Source of the DNA: Methanobacterium sp. UBA410
Lineage (GTDB): Archaea > Methanobacteriota > Methanobacteria > Methanobacteriales > Methanobacteriaceae
NCBI GenBank assembly: GCA_002498385.1
Contig: DAHH01000003.1
Location: 111,317-146,579, forward strand
Direction: 5' to 3'
Length of the DNA stretch: 35,263 bases
Below are positions 23,364 to 31,199 of this stretch, in pieces (within the stretch, counting starts at the first letter, position 1; every line of letters starts with the position of its first letter). The position numbers and the translations under genes are program-made. The notes below the pieces were generated by a model. That model had not been told where the DNA came from and did not search any database. It worked only from the letters and a program-made list of their open reading frames with translations.

Positions 23364-24356
23364 TTAATCGTCCTTCTGTAATCCACAGGCTTTCCTTAAT
23401 TTTGCACCGACTTTTTCGATCTTAAGGTTATCTTCAATTTTCCTGAGGCTTTTGAGCATTGGAGCTCCTGCGTTGTTTTCGGTTGCAAATTCTTTTGCGA
23501 ATTTACCTGTTTGAATCTCTTTAAGAACCTGTTTCATTTCTTTACGGGTTTCATCTGTTATAATACGATCTCTGATCATGAGGCCACCGAATTCAGCTGT
23601 GTTACTGACATCGTGCCACATGTTGCCGAATCCTTTCTTGTAGATTAGGTCAACTATGAGCTTCATCTCGTGGCATGTTTCGAAGTATGCAATCTCTGGC
23701 TGGTAACCTGCCTCAACAAGGGTCTGGAAACCTGCGTTTATGAGTCCTGTAACTCCTCCACAGAGTACTGCCTGCTCACCGAATAGATCTGTTTCTGTTT
23801 CTTCTTTGAAGGTTGTTTCAAGAACTCCTCCTCTTGTAAATCCAGATCCTTGACCCATTGCAAGGGCTATTTGTAGGGCATTTCCTGTTGCGTCTCTTTC
23901 AACTGCAACAAGTCCTGGAACTCCGAATCCTTCAAGGTAGGTCTGTCTTACCATTGAACCTGGACCCTTTGGAGCTATCATGGTTATGTTGACGTCTTCA
24001 GGGGGCTGTATGTAACCGTAGTGTATGTTGTATCCGTGAGAGAATGATATGGTGTTTCCAGCTTCCATTTTGTCTTTGATGGATTTTTGGTAGACTTTAC
24101 CCTGGACTTCGTCAGGTATGAGTACGTGTATAACGTCACCCTGTTCTGCAGCATCTTCAACACTCATAACTTCCATACCATCATCTGATGCAGCTTTCCA
24201 TGAGTTCCCACCCTTTCTAAGTCCAACAACAACGTTTAATCCGCTGTCTGCCATGTTCCTGGATTGTGCCATCCCCTGGCTTCCGTATCCTATTACTGCG
24301 ATGGTTTTATTTTTTAAGACGTTTGTGTCAACGTCTTTTTCATAGTACATCTTCAT
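23364..24356 (-). CDS. ilvC: Ketol-acid reductoisomerase
   Basis: Converts 2-acetolactate or 2-aceto-2-hydroxybutyrate to the dihydroxy acid with Mg2+ and NAD(P)H; second step of valine/isoleucine synthesis. 330 residues, class I (short) form. N-terminal Rossmann motif VIGYGSQGMAQ; the loop VVVGLRKGGNSWKAA governs cofactor choice, and its Arg and Ser favour NADPH. The catalytic HGYNIHYGYI and PKGPGSMVR, the metal-binding DLFGEQAVLCGG, and the C-terminal knotted helical domain ETCHEMKLIVDLIYKKG all follow. ATG 24356 follows a strong GGAGGAGGAG site. The leader is long, about 87 bases by the TATA position, and the gene is separated from ilvN by 275 bases, so it has its own control. Confidence 0.97.
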   Translation of the reverse strand: MKMYYEKDVDTNVLKNKTIAVIGYGSQGMAQSRNMADSGLNVVVGLRKGGNSWKAASDDGMEVMSVEDAAEQGDVIHVLIPDEVQGKVYQKSIKDKMEAGNTISFSHGYNIHYGYIQPPEDVNITMIAPKGPGSMVRQTYLEGFGVPGLVAVERDATGNALQIALAMGQGSGFTRGGVLETTFKEETETDLFGEQAVLCGGVTGLINAGFQTLVEAGYQPEIAYFETCHEMKLIVDLIYKKGFGNMWHDVSNTAEFGGLMIRDRIITDETRKEMKQVLKEIQTGKFAKEFATENNAGAPMLKSLRKIEDNLKIEKVGAKLRKACGLQKDD

Positions 24357-24468
24357 AAGTTCTCCTCCTCCTTTAAAAAATTGTGATAAATTTAATTTGT
24401 AATACCAATGAGTCCTAAAACTGGTTGGTTTTCAAAAGTAATCAATGGTCTAATATTACGTGGAATTG

Positions 24469-24478
24469 ATTTATAAAG
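24469..24478 (-). promoter_or_regulatory. TATA box of ilvC, with an unusually long leader
   Basis: CTTTATAAAT on the minus strand. The expected transcript start near 24443 leaves about 87 bases before the ATG. In the leader, AAAAC-CAACCA-GTTTT can form a hairpin. Leaders in this window are otherwise short. Confidence 0.5.
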
Positions 24479-24631
24479 TTTGTCATGGCCATGTTAAAGG
24501 GTAGTTTAAACCAGGTATCAGGTTTAATAAGTTTAAAATAACTAAATAAAAAATAAAAGAAAAATTAAATAGTTTAAGGATACTTGAAGATCTAAAAATA
24601 TTTAAATCCTGATTTATCACTAAAAATGGAG

Positions 24632-25132
24632 TTATATAGTTTTTGAACCCCTTGATATTGCTGTAGGGCCTGTTCTAGCTACTTCTTTTATTCCAAATGG
24701 CCTTACTAGATCTAAAAGGGCTTCTATTTTGTCTGGTGCACCTGTAAGCTCTATTGTAAGACTTTCAGGGCTCACATCAATTATACGTCCCCTGAAAATA
24801 TTTGCATACTGGATAACCTCTGATCTCACCCTCTCTGTGGGGGTGTACACCTTGATAAGGCATAACTCTCGTTTAACTGTGTTTTCAGGGTCAAGGTCCC
24901 TGACCTTTATGACCTCTATGAGCTTGTTCAGCTGTTTGGTTATCTGCTCCAGCACCTTCTCATCGCCCCGAGCAATTATGGTCATTCTGGCCATGTTCTC
25001 CTGCTCAGAGGTTCCAACGGTGATGTTCTCTATGTTGAATCCTCTCCTTGTGAAAAGTCCCGAAACACGCTGGAGAACACCTGGTTTGTGAAGTACAAGG
25101 GCACTTATTATGTGGGTCCTCTGTTTGTCCAT
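24632..25132 (-). CDS. ilvN: Acetolactate synthase regulatory (small) subunit
   Basis: Regulatory partner of IlvB, conferring valine feedback control. 166 residues from ATG 25132 (MDKQRTHIISALVLHKPGVLQRVSGLFTRRGFNIENITVG): the N-terminal ACT domain with the valine-binding G-V-L-x-R-x-x-G-L-F-x-R-R-G-(Y/F)-N-I motif is followed by a second ACT-like C-terminal domain (ELCLIKVYTP...ELTGAPDKIEALLDLVRPFGIKEVARTG). The frame is open upstream inside ilvB, but ATG 25132 is right: AGGTGAT within the last ilvB codons is its ribosome site, and it starts one base after the ilvB stop. Close translational coupling matches the two-subunit enzyme. Confidence 0.96.
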   Translation of the reverse strand: MDKQRTHIISALVLHKPGVLQRVSGLFTRRGFNIENITVGTSEQENMARMTIIARGDEKVLEQITKQLNKLIEVIKVRDLDPENTVKRELCLIKVYTPTERVRSEVIQYANIFRGRIIDVSPESLTIELTGAPDKIEALLDLVRPFGIKEVARTGPTAISRGSKTI

Positions 25133-25133
25133 C

Positions 25134-26876
25134 TCAATCACCTTCCACTTTGGAGCTCTGCTTGTATGGAATTTCGCCCGAATACTCCCTTTCAACCTTG
25201 TACTCACCGACTATCTCTGTGAGGCCGCGTCCCGGTGGTACCATTGGAAGTATCTCATCTGGATCTATTACAACATCTATGAGTGCAGGCTCACCAGATC
25301 TAAGTGCATCCTTAAGGGTTTCACGTAGTTCTCCTGGTTTTTCAACCTTTTCACCTCTGATGTCAAATGATTCTGCGAGTTTGACAAAGTCTGGCACTTC
25401 TCCAAGTTTGGTGTGCGATATCCTGTTGTTGTAGAAGAGCTTCTGCCACTGTGCAACCATTCCAAGGTACCTGTTGTCAAGAACACAGATAACGACAGGT
25501 ATATCGTAGTCCTTCACCGTTGCAAGGTCCTGGCAGACCATGAGGAAGCCTCCATCCCCACAGACTGCAACAACATCTGTTTCGGGTTTTGCAACCTTGG
25601 CACCGATTGCAGCAGGGAATCCGAATCCCATGGTCCCAAGCCCGCCCGATGAAAGGAAGGTTCTTGGAATTTTGGATGTGAAATAGTGGGCCATCCACAT
25701 CTGGTTCTGGCCAACATCTGTTGTAACAATTGTGTCATCTGTGATTGCCTCTGATATCTCTTTTATAGTTTGTTGAGGTTTTAATGGAATATCATCAAAT
25801 GAAAGACGCGGTATGAACGCGTTTTTGAGTTTGGTTACGTGCCGGGTCCAGGCTGCATTGGCCTCCATTGCAGGTGTCTTATGCTGAGAAAGGATCCTTA
25901 TGAGGCTCTGCAGGATGATCCTGGCATCTCCAACAATTGGAACGTTTACATCAACGTTTTTACCAATTTCAGCTGGATCAACATCTATGTGAATGATCTT
26001 AGCATTTTTGGCAAACAGAGGGATAGACCCAGTTGTTCTGTCTGAGAACCTGCATCCCACTGCAATGAGGCAGTCACAGTCATCCACTGTGAAGTTAGCA
26101 ACCTGTTTACCATGCATACCAAGCATTCCAAGGGAAAGTGGGTGATCTTCAGGAAATGCACCTTTCCCCATGAGTGTGGTTGTTACAGGTGCGCCTGTAA
26201 TCTCTGCAAGCTTTAAAAGTTCTTCTGATGAACTTGAAAGGATAACACCGCCGCCTGCAAGTATGACAGGTTTTTGGGCGTGCAGGATCAGTTCTGCAGC
26301 CCTCTTGATTTGGAGGGGGTGTCCCCGTTTGGTTGGTTTGTAACCTGGAAGTTCCATGCTTGGAGCGCTCTCAAAGTCGAACTCTTCATCTTGAACATCC
26401 TTTGGAAGGTCCAGAACAACTGGGCCTGGACGTCCGCTTTCTGCTATGTAAAAGGCCGATTTTATCATTCCAGGTATTTCATCTGCGTGCATGGCCTGGA
26501 AGTTGTGTTTCGTGATGGGCATGGTCATGCCAATGGTGTCAACCTCCTGAAATGCATCGTTACCTATGAGTGGTGTTGAAACCTGTCCAGCAATAGCTAC
26601 AACGGGGGATGAGTCCATGTATGCAGTTGCAATTCCTGTTACAAGGTTTGTGGCCCCAGGTCCAGATGTTCCAATACATACACCGGCTTTTCCAGATGCC
26701 CTAGCGTATCCGTCAGCTGCATGAGCTGCGCACTGTTCATGTCTTACCAGTATGTGTTTTAGATCAGAGCTGTAGATGACATCGTAGAGTGGAAGTAAAA
26801 CTCCCCCAGGATACCCAAAAACAACATCCACACCCTGATCTTTTAGTGATTTGATTATGGCTTCACTGCCCTTCAT
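25134..26876 (-). CDS. ilvB: Acetolactate synthase catalytic (large) subunit
   Basis: Thiamine diphosphate enzyme condensing two pyruvates to acetolactate, or pyruvate with 2-oxobutyrate. 580 residues. Three domains: the N-terminal PYR domain with catalytic Glu47 in RHEQCAAHAADGYARASGKAG; the central FAD-binding domain (RAAELILHAQKPVILAGGG); and the C-terminal PP domain with the ThDP motif GDGGFLMVCQDLATVKDYDIPVV ending at N-N-R-type DNRYLGMV. SSGGLGTMGFGFPAAIGAK is typical of true synthases. ATG 26876 follows AAAGGTG. Upstream are a TATA box (26967-26976) and a palindrome just after the predicted transcript start, suggesting repressor control of the ilvBN operon. Confidence 0.97.
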   Translation of the reverse strand: MKGSEAIIKSLKDQGVDVVFGYPGGVLLPLYDVIYSSDLKHILVRHEQCAAHAADGYARASGKAGVCIGTSGPGATNLVTGIATAYMDSSPVVAIAGQVSTPLIGNDAFQEVDTIGMTMPITKHNFQAMHADEIPGMIKSAFYIAESGRPGPVVLDLPKDVQDEEFDFESAPSMELPGYKPTKRGHPLQIKRAAELILHAQKPVILAGGGVILSSSSEELLKLAEITGAPVTTTLMGKGAFPEDHPLSLGMLGMHGKQVANFTVDDCDCLIAVGCRFSDRTTGSIPLFAKNAKIIHIDVDPAEIGKNVDVNVPIVGDARIILQSLIRILSQHKTPAMEANAAWTRHVTKLKNAFIPRLSFDDIPLKPQQTIKEISEAITDDTIVTTDVGQNQMWMAHYFTSKIPRTFLSSGGLGTMGFGFPAAIGAKVAKPETDVVAVCGDGGFLMVCQDLATVKDYDIPVVICVLDNRYLGMVAQWQKLFYNNRISHTKLGEVPDFVKLAESFDIRGEKVEKPGELRETLKDALRSGEPALIDVVIDPDEILPMVPPGRGLTEIVGEYKVEREYSGEIPYKQSSKVEGD

Positions 26877-26916
26877 AAAAACACCTTTAGTTCCTTACTT
26901 TTTAATTAACTCTACT

Positions 26917-26937
26917 CACATGGAAAATATTCATGTG
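26917..26937. promoter_or_regulatory. Palindromic operator candidate in the ilvBN leader
   Basis: CACATG-GAAAATATT-CATGTG is a perfect inverted repeat with an AT-rich spacer of 9, placed at about +5 to +25 from the predicted transcript start. This is a typical repressor position; an Lrp/AsnC-type protein would fit by form but is a guess. Confidence 0.5.
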
Positions 26938-26966
26938 TCTATAATCTCATGATTTAGGCGTGGAAG

Positions 26967-26976
26967 TATATATTAT
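26967..26976 (-). promoter_or_regulatory. TATA box of ilvBN
   Basis: ATAATATATA on the minus strand, about 90-100 bases before ilvB; start point expected near 26942. Confidence 0.5.
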
Positions 26977-27202
26977 CTTTTGTCGTAGTTCACTCCCCAT
27001 GATAAAAACGGGTGTAACTTTTCTTTGTCAACTGTTTCCCATTAAACTCTATCTTCAAATTTTCTAGGGATGGCACCCTTAAAGGGGGATAGTTAACCTA
27101 TAATCAAAAAATTAACCCATAAACCAAAAACATATATTGTTTGAGGTTTTATCCAGTAACAAGAATTAGATAAACCAAAGGTAGATAAAAGAGGTGATCT
27201 TT

Positions 27203-27598
27203 GTGAAGTTGAGTAGTGATGTTTTGGATGTTTTGAGGGATGATTTGGTTTTTGTTGCGACGTCTAGTAGTGTTGGTGTTCCTAATGTGGTTCCTATTGG
27301 TTTTGCAAGGCCTTTGGATGATGAGACTATTTTGATTGCGGATAACTTTATGGATAAGACGCGTAAGAATCTGGAGGAAAATCCTAAGATGGCATTGATA
27401 CCTAAAGAAGCAGCCAAATGCCCTTACCAGTTCAAAGGCACAGTCCAAATATTCACATCAGGCAAATACTTCGATGAAGTAACAGAATGGGGAGAAAACG
27501 CAATGACCAAACTCAAACCCAAAGCAGCCATACTAATGAAAATCCAAGAAACATACACAGTAAAACCAGGACCAGAAGCCGGAAAAAAACTAGAATAA
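27203..27598 (+). CDS. PPOX-type FMN-binding split-barrel protein, mosaic codon use
   Basis: Pyridoxamine 5'-phosphate oxidase-like split barrel, about 131 residues: LVFVATSSSVGVPNVVPIGF (strands 1-2), DDETILIADNFMDKTRKNLEENPKMALI (the T-x-x-N-L-x-x-N-P signature), then CPYQFKGTVQIFTSGKYFDEV. Such small proteins bind FMN or F420; the substrate is unknown. GTG 27203 follows GAGGTGAT, so the GTG at 27194 is only part of that site. The striking oddity is codon use: codons 1-67 end in G or T in 62 cases, while codons 68-131 end in A or C in 58 of 64, with the switch at 27404. The protein reads as one continuous family member across this point, so both halves are under protein-level selection. TATA-like ACATATATT lies near 27129-27137. 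Confidence 0.88.
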   Translation: MKLSSDVLDVLRDDLVFVATSSSVGVPNVVPIGFARPLDDETILIADNFMDKTRKNLEENPKMALIPKEAAKCPYQFKGTVQIFTSGKYFDEVTEWGENAMTKLKPKAAILMKIQETYTVKPGPEAGKKLE

Positions 27599-27930
27599 AA
27601 ACTAACTGGTTAAGGTAGGTTATTGTTTAAATATTTTTTGTTTAATTTTATTTTTTTTGATTGGTTCATGGTGTTACTTCATGAATTTTTTTCAAGATCA
27701 ATGTTCAAATCTGGTCTCCAATTTTTTTTGAACTGTACAAACTATTTTTGAACTGTACAAACTATAAGAAAAGAAACTGTACAAACTATAAGAAAAGAAT
27801 TTTTTTGAACTTATAAATAAAAAGTGTTTTTTATGGGAAAATCCAACCTTTAAGTTCCAGCGATCATAAATTTTTAGCCCTCCTTTTTATAGGGGTAAGA
27901 TTTATAGATTTAGAGTAGGAGGACTTTTAC
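27599..27930. other. Intergenic region upstream of purD with tandem repeats
   Basis: No ORF. It holds the repeats at 27731-27797 and a TATA-like CTTATAAATA at 27810-27819; a nearer alternative is TTTTTATA at 27884-27891. Confidence 0.5.
27731..27797. repeat. AACTGTACAAACTAT repeats upstream of purD
   Basis: Two complete copies of a 24-base unit containing AACTGTACAAACTATAAG start at 27751 and 27775; a partial copy (the first 15 bases) starts at 27731. Each has the palindromic core TGTACA. They lie just upstream of the TATA box candidate, an enhancer- or operator-like position. Confidence 0.85.
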
Positions 27931-29250
27931 ATGAAAATTCTTGTTGTAGGAACGGGAGCAAGGGAACATGCAATATGCAGGGCGATAGGAGAAGACGCCG
28001 AATTACACTCAATAATGAGCAGAAAAAACCCTGGAATATCCAGGATATCAAAATTCAAGATTTTAAGCGAGAAAGACGTGGAGGCCGTTAAAAACTACGC
28101 CCTTGAAAACAAAATAGACGTGGCTGTGATAGGGCCTGAGGCACCCCTTGAGATGGGTATAGTTGACGCACTCCAGGAGGAAGGTATTGGATGTGTTGGC
28201 CCAACTAAGGAAGCAGCCAGGATAGAAACAGACAAATCCTTCATGAGGAACCTATTTGAAGAACATAAAATACCAGGATCCCTTGTGTACAGGGTCTTTG
28301 ATGATGCTCAGGACGCTGGAAAATTTATAGACGACTTTGGAAAGGAAGTTGTAATAAAACCAGTGGGCTTGACAGGGGGAAAGGGCGTTAAGATCATGGG
28401 AGAACACCTTGAAGATGCACATGAAGCTAAAAACTACGTTAAAGAAATAATTGACAACAAGATCGGAGGCCACCCCCGAGTTGTGATAGAGGAAAGGCTC
28501 CTGGGTGAAGAATTCACAGTTCAGGCCTTTGTGGACGGAAAACACGTTGTACCAATGCCAGCTGCCCAGGACCATCCAAGTGCCTATGAGGGAGATAAAG
28601 GCCCAATAACTGGTGGAATGGGATCATATTCCAACAAAGATGGTTTACTTCCATTTTTAAACAGAAAAGACTACGATAAATCCGTTAAAATAATGGAGAA
28701 AACCGTGAAGGCCATCAAAAATGAGGTTGGGCCATACAGGGGAATTCTCTACGGCCAGTTCATGCTCTGCAGAGACGGACCAAGGCTAGTTGAGTACAAT
28801 GCAAGGTTCGGGGATCCTGAAGCCATGAACGTGCTCCCACTTCTAAACTCAAGCTTCGTGGAAGTATCCCAAAACATAGTTGATGGCAAACTCAAAAAAG
28901 TAGACTTTGAGAGCAAAGCAACAGTCTGTAAGTACGTGGTTCCAAGGGGGTACCCTGAAACTGCAGCATCCAATCAGGTGATTGAGGTTGACGAGGCCAA
29001 AATAAACGATGCAGGAGCAATTGTTTACTACGCCGCCGTGGATCAGAATGATGATAAAATATACACCTCCTCCTCAAGGGCACTCGGACTCGTTGGAATT
29101 GGAGAAACCATAGAAGAAGCCGAAGAAATCTGTGAGAAAGCCACATCCTACGTGGAGGGTGATGTTTACCACCGTTCAGACGTTGGTACCGCTGATCTCA
29201 TAGGTAAGAGAATGAGGCACATGGAGCAGATTAGACAGGGCAACATTTAA
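27931..29250 (+). CDS. purD: Phosphoribosylamine-glycine ligase (GAR synthetase)
   Basis: ATP-grasp enzyme joining 5-phosphoribosylamine and glycine in purine synthesis. 439 residues. N-terminal domain: ILVVGTGAREHAICRAI and VIGPEAPLEMGIVDAL. ATP-grasp core: GKEVVIKPVGLTGGKGVKIMG, HPRVVIEERLLGEEFTVQAF and the metal-binding VEYNARFGDPEAMNVLPLL. C-terminal domain: KYVVPRGYPETA and SSSRALGLVGIGETIEEAE. ATG 27931 follows GTAGGAGG. No other purine gene lies next to it. Confidence 0.97.
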   Translation: MKILVVGTGAREHAICRAIGEDAELHSIMSRKNPGISRISKFKILSEKDVEAVKNYALENKIDVAVIGPEAPLEMGIVDALQEEGIGCVGPTKEAARIETDKSFMRNLFEEHKIPGSLVYRVFDDAQDAGKFIDDFGKEVVIKPVGLTGGKGVKIMGEHLEDAHEAKNYVKEIIDNKIGGHPRVVIEERLLGEEFTVQAFVDGKHVVPMPAAQDHPSAYEGDKGPITGGMGSYSNKDGLLPFLNRKDYDKSVKIMEKTVKAIKNEVGPYRGILYGQFMLCRDGPRLVEYNARFGDPEAMNVLPLLNSSFVEVSQNIVDGKLKKVDFESKATVCKYVVPRGYPETAASNQVIEVDEAKINDAGAIVYYAAVDQNDDKIYTSSSRALGLVGIGETIEEAEEICEKATSYVEGDVYHRSDVGTADLIGKRMRHMEQIRQGNI

Positions 29251-29891
29251 TTTAAAACATGGATCGGGATTATTAGAAAGGCACGGCGTTGGGCGATATA
29301 AAAACAAGAAATTTATAATGGAATACTGTTGGTTGTGGGCAAGCTTTAACTACCATAACCAACAAACAAATTTAAAAAAATATTAGTCAACTTGATAAAA
29401 CCAGTTAACTTGTAGAATAACTTATAAAAAATTTAAGATTCGATAGACCCATATTAAAGTTAGCTGGTTAAGAAATTGATCTGATTAAGGGTTTAAAGAC
29501 ATTTAAAACCAGATTTAATCACTTAAGATCAATTAAGATCAATTAATTGACCTTACAGGACAATAACTATCTGAGGGTAAGGTAGTAAATTTCATTAGAT
29601 ATTAATCCAATACGGATTAATTCAATAGTAAAAATTCAACAGTAAACTTAATTTGTGCAGTGTTAATAGATAATAACATTGACCCGTAATATAGAATTCA
29701 AATTCAATGGAAGGTTAAGTGGGTCAATTCAATAACTTAATGGACGTAAAAATGTGCTTCTTGTTAGTTGTGGGAGAAAATTTACATCTATTTAGAAAAA
29801 GCTAATTTAAAAGATCAAGAAAGTGTTTTTTTAAGAACAGTTGGTCTAAAATCTAAAATACAACATCACATTTTTTTTGGAGAGGGATACT
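29251..29891. other. Long intergenic region with four inverted repeats, upstream of argF
   Basis: 641 bases without a supportable ORF. It contains hairpins at 29327-29364, 29550-29583, 29601-29621 and 29678-29728 and a 10-base tandem duplication TTAAGATCAA (29523-29542). The density of inverted repeats suggests an RNA gene or an extended regulatory region. Confidence 0.5.
29327..29364. ncRNA. Hairpin candidate downstream of purD
   Basis: TGTTGGTTGTGG pairs with CCATAACCAACA over 12 positions (one G-T pair) around a loop of 14. It lies 77 bases after purD, without a U-tract, so a plain terminator is less likely than a stable RNA or processing site. ATTTATAATGG just upstream could be a TATA box, but it is rather close. 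Confidence 0.25.
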
Positions 29892-30797
29892 ATGGAACAT
29901 CTTTTATCAATTACAGATGCAGAAGATAACATATTTGAATTACTTGAACAGGCAAAAAAGTTTAAAAAAGACCCAATAATGGGCCAACCACTTAAAAGTA
30001 AGACCTTGGCCATGATCTTTGAGAAGGCATCAACCAGAACAAGGGTTTCATTTGAAGTGGCCATGTTCCATCTTGGAGGCAGCGGCCTCTACTTGTCTGC
30101 AAGCGACCTTCAGCTGGGCCGTGGGGAGATAGTGGAAGACACAGCAAGGGCAATGACCCGATACGTTGATGGCGTCATGATAAGGGCCAAAGAACATGAT
30201 GATGTTGTTAAATTTGCAGAGTACTCCAATGTTCCAGTTATAAACGGTTTGACGAACTTAGAACACCCCTGCCAGGCACTGACAGATATTTTAACCATAC
30301 ATGAGAAGAAAAACACTTTCAAGGTTAAAATGGCCTTTGTTGGAGATGGTAACAACGTTTGCAACTCTCTGCTTCTTGCAGCAGCCCTTGTTGGAATGGA
30401 CATGACTGTTGTGTGTCCTGAAAAATACGGACCCAACCCTGCAATCTTTAAAAAAGCTCAAGGCTACGCCCAAAAATCAGGATCCAAACTTGAGATAATC
30501 AGTAAGGTTTCAGAGGGAGTTAAGGATGCAGATGTTATATACACCGATGTTTGGGTTAGCATGGGTGATGAGAAAGATGCCTCAGAAAGAATGGAAGATT
30601 TCAGGGATTATCAGGTCAACATGGACCTTTTAAAAATGGCAAAACCCGATGCAATAGTTATGCACTGCCTGCCTGCAGTCAGGGGTCAGGAAATAACGGA
30701 TGAGGTGATAAACTGTCCCCAATCTGTTATATGGGACCAGGCAGAAAACAGGATGCACGCACAGAAAGCAGTGCTCTACGAGCTTTTAAAGGAATGA
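29892..30797 (+). CDS. argF: Ornithine carbamoyltransferase
   Basis: Makes citrulline from ornithine and carbamoyl phosphate in arginine synthesis. 301 residues from ATG 29892, which follows GGAGAGGG; the in-frame TTG at 29877 lies within that site. The carbamoyl-phosphate loop FEKASTRTRVSFE (S47-T-R-T-R51), GVMIRA, HPCQALTDILT, FVGDGNNVCNSLL (ornithine domain), YTDVWVSMGDE and the hallmark HCLPAVRGQEIT are all present. It forms a trimer in relatives. It is the only arginine-synthesis enzyme here; argS, 0.4 kb away on the other strand, uses arginine. Confidence 0.97.
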   Translation: MEHLLSITDAEDNIFELLEQAKKFKKDPIMGQPLKSKTLAMIFEKASTRTRVSFEVAMFHLGGSGLYLSASDLQLGRGEIVEDTARAMTRYVDGVMIRAKEHDDVVKFAEYSNVPVINGLTNLEHPCQALTDILTIHEKKNTFKVKMAFVGDGNNVCNSLLLAAALVGMDMTVVCPEKYGPNPAIFKKAQGYAQKSGSKLEIISKVSEGVKDADVIYTDVWVSMGDEKDASERMEDFRDYQVNMDLLKMAKPDAIVMHCLPAVRGQEITDEVINCPQSVIWDQAENRMHAQKAVLYELLKE

Positions 30798-31199
30798 TAC
30801 ACAGGTCCTTTAACTGATACATTTAACTGATACATTAAATTTAAGTTTTTAAACAGTTTTTTTTATTTTAAACAGTTTTTAAATACTTAATCTTTTTTAG
30901 ATTATCCCTAATTACCCCTATTTTTAAGTATTTTTTTTAAATATTTTGATTTTTTTGCACATTTAATCAAATACACCATTTTAAAACTTTTTTAAACCTT
31001 TTTTTAAAGTTTCACTTTTAAAATTTCAATTTAAAATCCTAAAATTTATTTATACTTATTTAGTAATGTCCATTCTTAGAATAACTCTTTTTTCAAAAAG
31101 AATTTTAAATTTGGCAGAAATTTAAATTACTGACATAATTGATTAAAAAAGGTTCAGGGCAATGAGAAAAATGAGAAATGGAGAAAATCAGATTTCAAA
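30798..31199. other. AT-rich gap between convergent argF and argS
   Basis: No gene supported. Two short duplications: TTTAACTGATACA twice without spacer (30809-30834) and TTTTAAACAGTTTTT twice at a period of 19 (30847-30880). T runs around 30857-30865 and 30928-30935 can end argF transcription. Confidence 0.55.

Noticed and set aside
27166..27448. Two minus-strand frames over the PPOX gene
   Set aside because: They arise from the GT-rich first half read in complement; the plus-strand frame has the family motifs and the ribosome binding site.
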